From Streptomyces smyrnaeus (GTDB lineage Bacteria > Actinomycetota > Actinomycetes > Streptomycetales > Streptomycetaceae), in assembly GCF_017676345.1 (NCBI RefSeq), contig NZ_JAFFZM010000013.1, positions 1 through 64,000 on the forward strand: DNA of 64,000 bases. The letters run 5' to 3'. Under the pieces are notes generated by a model. That model had not been told where the DNA came from and did not search any database. It saw only the letters and a list, made by a program, of their open reading frames with translations. A program made the translations under genes and the position numbers. Below, piece after piece: positions 61,426 through 64,000 of this stretch (positions within the stretch are counted from its first letter, which is position 1; each line of letters begins with the position of its first letter).

Positions 61426-62078
61426 AGCGTGCTCCCCAATCCGTGCCGGCCGGCGATGCGTTCGATGTCGGCCGGGCTGCCGGCCATGAGGGTGCGGGCG
61501 TGCTCGGTGACCAACTCCACCGGCCAGTCCCACCAGGCCGCGCGGCGCAGTCGCGCGATGTCGGCGTCGTCGAAGCGCTGCCGGATCGGGCGGGCCGGGT
61601 TGCCGCCGACGATCGTGTAGGGCGGCACATCGCCGGTGACCACCGCGCCCGTGGCGACGATCGCGCCGTCGCCGATCCGCACCCCCGGCATGACGGTGGC
61701 CCGGTAGCCGAACCAGACATCGTTACCGACCACGGTGTCACCCCGGTTGGGCATACCGGTGACGATGTCCAGGGTCCGCTCGGCCCACTCACCACCGAAC
61801 ATGGTGAACGGGAAGGTGGTGACGCCCATCGTCGGATGCTCGGCACCGGCCATCAGGAACCGGGTTTCCGCGGCGATGGCGCAGTATCGGCCGATGATCA
61901 GCTTCTCCGGCCCGTAGGCGTAGAGCACGTTGCGGTGCTCGAACCGGGTCGCGCCGTCCGGGTCGTCGTAGTACGAGTACTCGCCCACCACGATCTTCGG
62001 CGAGCTGACCAGCGGCTTGAGGAACACCACCCGCTCATGCTCGGGAAGCGGGTGCTGGGTCATCGGATCAGGTGGCAC
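61422..62078 (-). CDS. vat: Streptogramin A acetyltransferase-like (Vat/XAT hexapeptide family)
   Basis: A 218-residue left-handed beta-helix acetyltransferase. The Vat signature is 'VVGEYSYYDDPDG', 'LIIGRYCAIAAETRFLMAGA' with catalytic His in 'GAEHPTMGVTTFPF', then 'VGNDVWFGYRATVMPGVRIG' and 'VTGDVPPYTIVGGNPARPIR'. It transfers acetyl from acetyl-CoA to type A streptogramins; related CatB enzymes acetylate chloramphenicol. I place the start at GTG 62078, six bases after CTGGAG; ATG 62063 is possible. It overlaps vgb, so both streptogramin components would be inactivated by one operon. Confidence 0.85.
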   Translation of the reverse strand: MPPDPMTQHPLPEHERVVFLKPLVSSPKIVVGEYSYYDDPDGATRFEHRNVLYAYGPEKLIIGRYCAIAAETRFLMAGAEHPTMGVTTFPFTMFGGEWAERTLDIVTGMPNRGDTVVGNDVWFGYRATVMPGVRIGDGAIVATGAVVTGDVPPYTIVGGNPARPIRQRFDDADIARLRRAAWWDWPVELVTEHARTLMAGSPADIERIAGRHGLGSTL

Positions 62079-62138
62079 GTACAACTCCAGAGGTGAAGGG
62101 ATGTTCGCCGCGGCTCGGCCGGCCGAGCCGTGGAACCG

Positions 62139-62486
62139 TCAGTCGAGGAAGCCGTAGACCCGGCACAGCCGAGACTGCTCGGCGACCAGGACGGCCAGCC
62201 CGATGATCACTGGTGGGCCGTCGACCGGCCCCAGCTCCCAGGCGAGACGCGCCGCATGGTGGTGGCCGTCGACGTGCCCTGCCGCTCGGTACACCAGGCC
62301 GGGAAACTGCTGCTGGGCCGTTGCCACGGCCGCGTCGATGGCGTCGCGGCCCTCGGCTGCCACGACCGGGTCGACATAGCGGGCGTCGTCGGTCCACAGC
62401 TCCTCGATGAGCGCCCGCCGCCTGGCCGGGGCACGCTCGTTCCAGCTCGCCAGGTACCGCCTGGCCAGCTCCTGGATGTCGGACAT
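62139..62486 (-). CDS. NTF2-like (SnoaL-type) protein
   Basis: A 115-residue alpha+beta barrel protein: 'ELARRYLASWNERAPARRRA', 'DARYVDPVVAAEGRDAIDAA', 'VYRAAGHVDGHHHAARLAWE'. Family members are small-molecule isomerases, cyclases or binding proteins. ATG 62486 follows GAGGAG. It is 60 bp upstream of vat and probably heads the vat-vgb operon; it may bind or modify a drug-like ligand, but no activity can be assigned. Confidence 0.78.
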   Translation of the reverse strand: MSDIQELARRYLASWNERAPARRRALIEELWTDDARYVDPVVAAEGRDAIDAAVATAQQQFPGLVYRAAGHVDGHHHAARLAWELGPVDGPPVIIGLAVLVAEQSRLCRVYGFLD

Positions 62487-62598
62487 GATCGGTCTCCTCG
62501 GCCGTCGTGCGCTGTGGTCAGCACGCTACGGCGGCGGACGGGGACGCCGAATCCGTCACCTGCCGGTAGTCGACCAGGGAGTTTGTGGCCGACTTAAG

Positions 62599-62604
62599 TA
62601 CGAT
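62599..62604 (+). promoter_or_regulatory. -10 element for leaderless LAL gene
   Basis: TACGAT lies six bases before the GTG start, so transcription would begin at or next to the start codon. No Shine-Dalgarno sequence is present and no clear -35 was found. Confidence 0.45.
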
Positions 62605-62610
62605 CGTCGG

Positions 62611-64000
62611 GTGTTGCACGGACGGGGTGAAGAGATATCGGTCATCGACCGATTGCTGGCGGACTGCCGGACCGGTCGCAGCGGGTGCTTGACGATCACC
62701 GGGGAGCCCGGCGTGGGCAAGACCGCACTGCTGGAATACGCGGCGTCGGCGGCCGAGGGGCTGCGAGTCATGCGCAGCACCGGAATCGAGTCCGAAGCGC
62801 ACCTGCCGTTCGCCGGTCTGCACCTGCTGCTGCGGCCCGCTCTCGACCGCATCGATGCGCTGCCCGCACCGCAGGCACGAGCCCTGCGGGGGGCGTTCGG
62901 ACTCGCACCAGCCGAACCGGGCGACCGTATGCTCGTCGGTATCGCCCTCCTCTCCCTCCTCGCCGAGTTCGCCGACCAGGGCCCCCTCCTGTGCCTCGTC
63001 GACGACGCCCAATGGCTGGACCGGGCATCGGTCGAGGCCTTGCTGTTCGCCGCGCGGCGGCTCGACGCCGAAGGCATCGCGCTGATCGTCGCCGCCCGGA
63101 CCGGTTTCGCCGCGCCCGGACTCGCCCAGCTACCGCTGACCGGGCTGGATGCCCCCGCCGCCGCCGAACTCCTCGCCGAGCACGCCGCCGCACTGTCGCC
63201 CGTCGACCGGTACCGGGTGCTGGCCGAAGCCCAGGGCAACCCGCTCGCTCTCCTCGAACTGCCGGCCGCCCTGGCTGCCGACCCGACGGTCCTCGCCGGT
63301 CAGGCTCTGCCCATGACCGGCACGGTCCAGGCGGCCTTCCTCGACCAGGTGCGGCGGCTGCCCGAGCCGAGCCGGCACCTGCTGCTCGTCGCGGCCGCCG
63401 AGGACACCGGCGACCGCGATGTCGTCCTGCGCGCGGCCGCCGACCTCGGTTGCCGACCGACGGACCTGGTGCCTGCAGAGGAGGCCGACCTGCTGCGGGT
63501 GGACAACAGCACCGTGCGCTTCCGCCATCCCCTCGTCCGGTCGGCCGTCTACCAGGCGGCCCCGATCAGCCTGCGTCTTGTGGTGCACACCGCCCTCGCC
63601 GAGGTCCTCGACCAGCCGGAGGACGCCGACCGGCGCGCCTGGCACCGCGCCGTGGTGGCCACGGGCCCTGACGCGCAGGTGGCCGCGGAACTGGAGAGCA
63701 CCGCACAGCGCGCCGCCGCGCGAAGCGGATACGCCGCGGCGGCAGCCGCCTACGAGCGGGCCGCACAGCTGACCTCGCCCGGCCCCGACCACGCCCGCCG
63801 ACTCGTGCTGGCCGCCGAAGCGGCCGCCGAGGAAGGCGATGTCGAACGCATGGCAGAACTCGCCCGTCGCGGCGCCGCGCACGCCGACGACCTGGCCCTG
63901 ACCGTCCGCGCCAACCGGATCCGCGCCGCCGCCGCGTTCCACCACGGTTCGCTGCGCACGGCCTGCCGGCTGCTGGCCGAGGCTGCCGCGCTCACCCGGG
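62611..64000 (+). CDS. Large LuxR-type (LAL) ATPase regulator, 3' end off the window
   Basis: 463 residues are visible. Walker A is GEPGVGKT (31-38), Walker B 'LLCLVDDAQWLD' near 130, then 'LIVAARTGF' and a helical repeat domain rich in Ala ('RFRHPLVRSAVYQAA', 'AQRAAARSGYAAAAAAYERA'). This is the MalT/LAL pattern; the LuxR helix-turn-helix should lie beyond the edge. The GTG start has no ribosome site and appears leaderless. It diverges from the NTF2-vat-vgb operon and may control it or an antibiotic cluster to the right. Confidence 0.87.
   Translation, partial: MLHGRGEEISVIDRLLADCRTGRSGCLTITGEPGVGKTALLEYAASAAEGLRVMRSTGIESEAHLPFAGLHLLLRPALDRIDALPAPQARALRGAFGLAPAEPGDRMLVGIALLSLLAEFADQGPLLCLVDDAQWLDRASVEALLFAARRLDAEGIALIVAARTGFAAPGLAQLPLTGLDAPAAAELLAEHAAALSPVDRYRVLAEAQGNPLALLELPAALAADPTVLAGQALPMTGTVQAAFLDQVRRLPEPSRHLLLVAAAEDTGDRDVVLRAAADLGCRPTDLVPAEEADLLRVDNSTVRFRHPLVRSAVYQAAPISLRLVVHTALAEVLDQPEDADRRAWHRAVVATGPDAQVAAELESTAQRAAARSGYAAAAAAYERAAQLTSPGPDHARRLVLAAEAAAEEGDVERMAELARRGAAHADDLALTVRANRIRAAAAFHHGSLRTACRLLAEAAALTR

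Noticed and set aside
1..64000. tRNA, rRNA, CRISPR arrays, IS elements and phage attachment sites.
   Set aside because: None recognised: no cloverleaf-like sequences, regular spacer arrays, transposases or integrases were seen by eye; a systematic search was not possible.

Overview
The window is high-GC actinobacterial DNA that looks like Streptomyces. Evidence for this is the dense GTG and TTG start use, 4-bp ATGA/GTGA/TTGA gene overlaps, Tat and lipoprotein signal peptides, and many families typical of the genus (tripeptidyl aminopeptidase, POT transporter, XRE-cupin, LAL regulator, NRPS, virginiamycin-resistance pair). No rRNA, tRNA, IS element or CRISPR array was seen. All names rest on motif reading, not on database searches.

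Left part (1-16 kb). A truncated lipoprotein gene lies at the left edge. It is followed by a tightly coupled ten-gene minus-strand operon (12342 down to 940): ATP-grasp ligase, DUF364-like protein, cysteine-synthase-like PLP enzyme, enolase-superfamily dipeptide epimerase, MFS exporter, SAM methyltransferase, and a complete peptide/nickel-type ABC importer. A Zur/Fur-like AT-rich box (12441-12460) sits between this operon and a divergent secreted tripeptidyl aminopeptidase gene. The set reads as make, export and re-import of a small amino-acid-derived metal chelator. I do not recognise it as a characterised pathway, and it is the strongest candidate for an undescribed system here. A truncated GNAT gene follows.

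14.5-31 kb. XRE-cupin regulator, FAD amine oxidoreductase and POT peptide transporter form a small operon, next to a divergent Orn/Lys/Arg decarboxylase (possible polyamine metabolism). A fructan locus follows: LacI regulator, cytoplasmic GH32, two ABC permeases, binding protein, and a divergent secreted GH32, with two matching operator-like sites between the divergent genes. Then comes a decayed stretch holding remnants of a VOC protein, a WYL-type regulator and an SDR, with an intact mannose-6-phosphate-isomerase-like gene inside it.

31-48 kb. A LysR gene diverges from an M24 hydrolase plus DadA-like oxidase pair. A secreted beta-propeller-like protein is followed by a sugar-acid (Weimberg-like) operon: Nramp-related transporter, IlvD/Edd dehydratase and FAH-fold dehydratase, with a divergent GntR regulator. 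A complete mrp/mnh Na+/H+ antiporter operon (A-B fusion, C, D, E, F, G) follows.

48-64 kb. A 2571-residue NRPS (C-A-T-C-A-T-C, no thioesterase) is followed by a histidine-decarboxylase-like gene, which suggests an amine-capped dipeptide released by the terminal C domain. Next come an MBL-fold hydrolase with divergent MarR, a DUF5701-like protein, a vgb-vat pair (streptogramin B lyase plus streptogramin A acetyltransferase) with an NTF2-like gene, and the 5' part of a large LuxR-type (LAL) ATPase regulator, apparently leaderless, running off the right edge.
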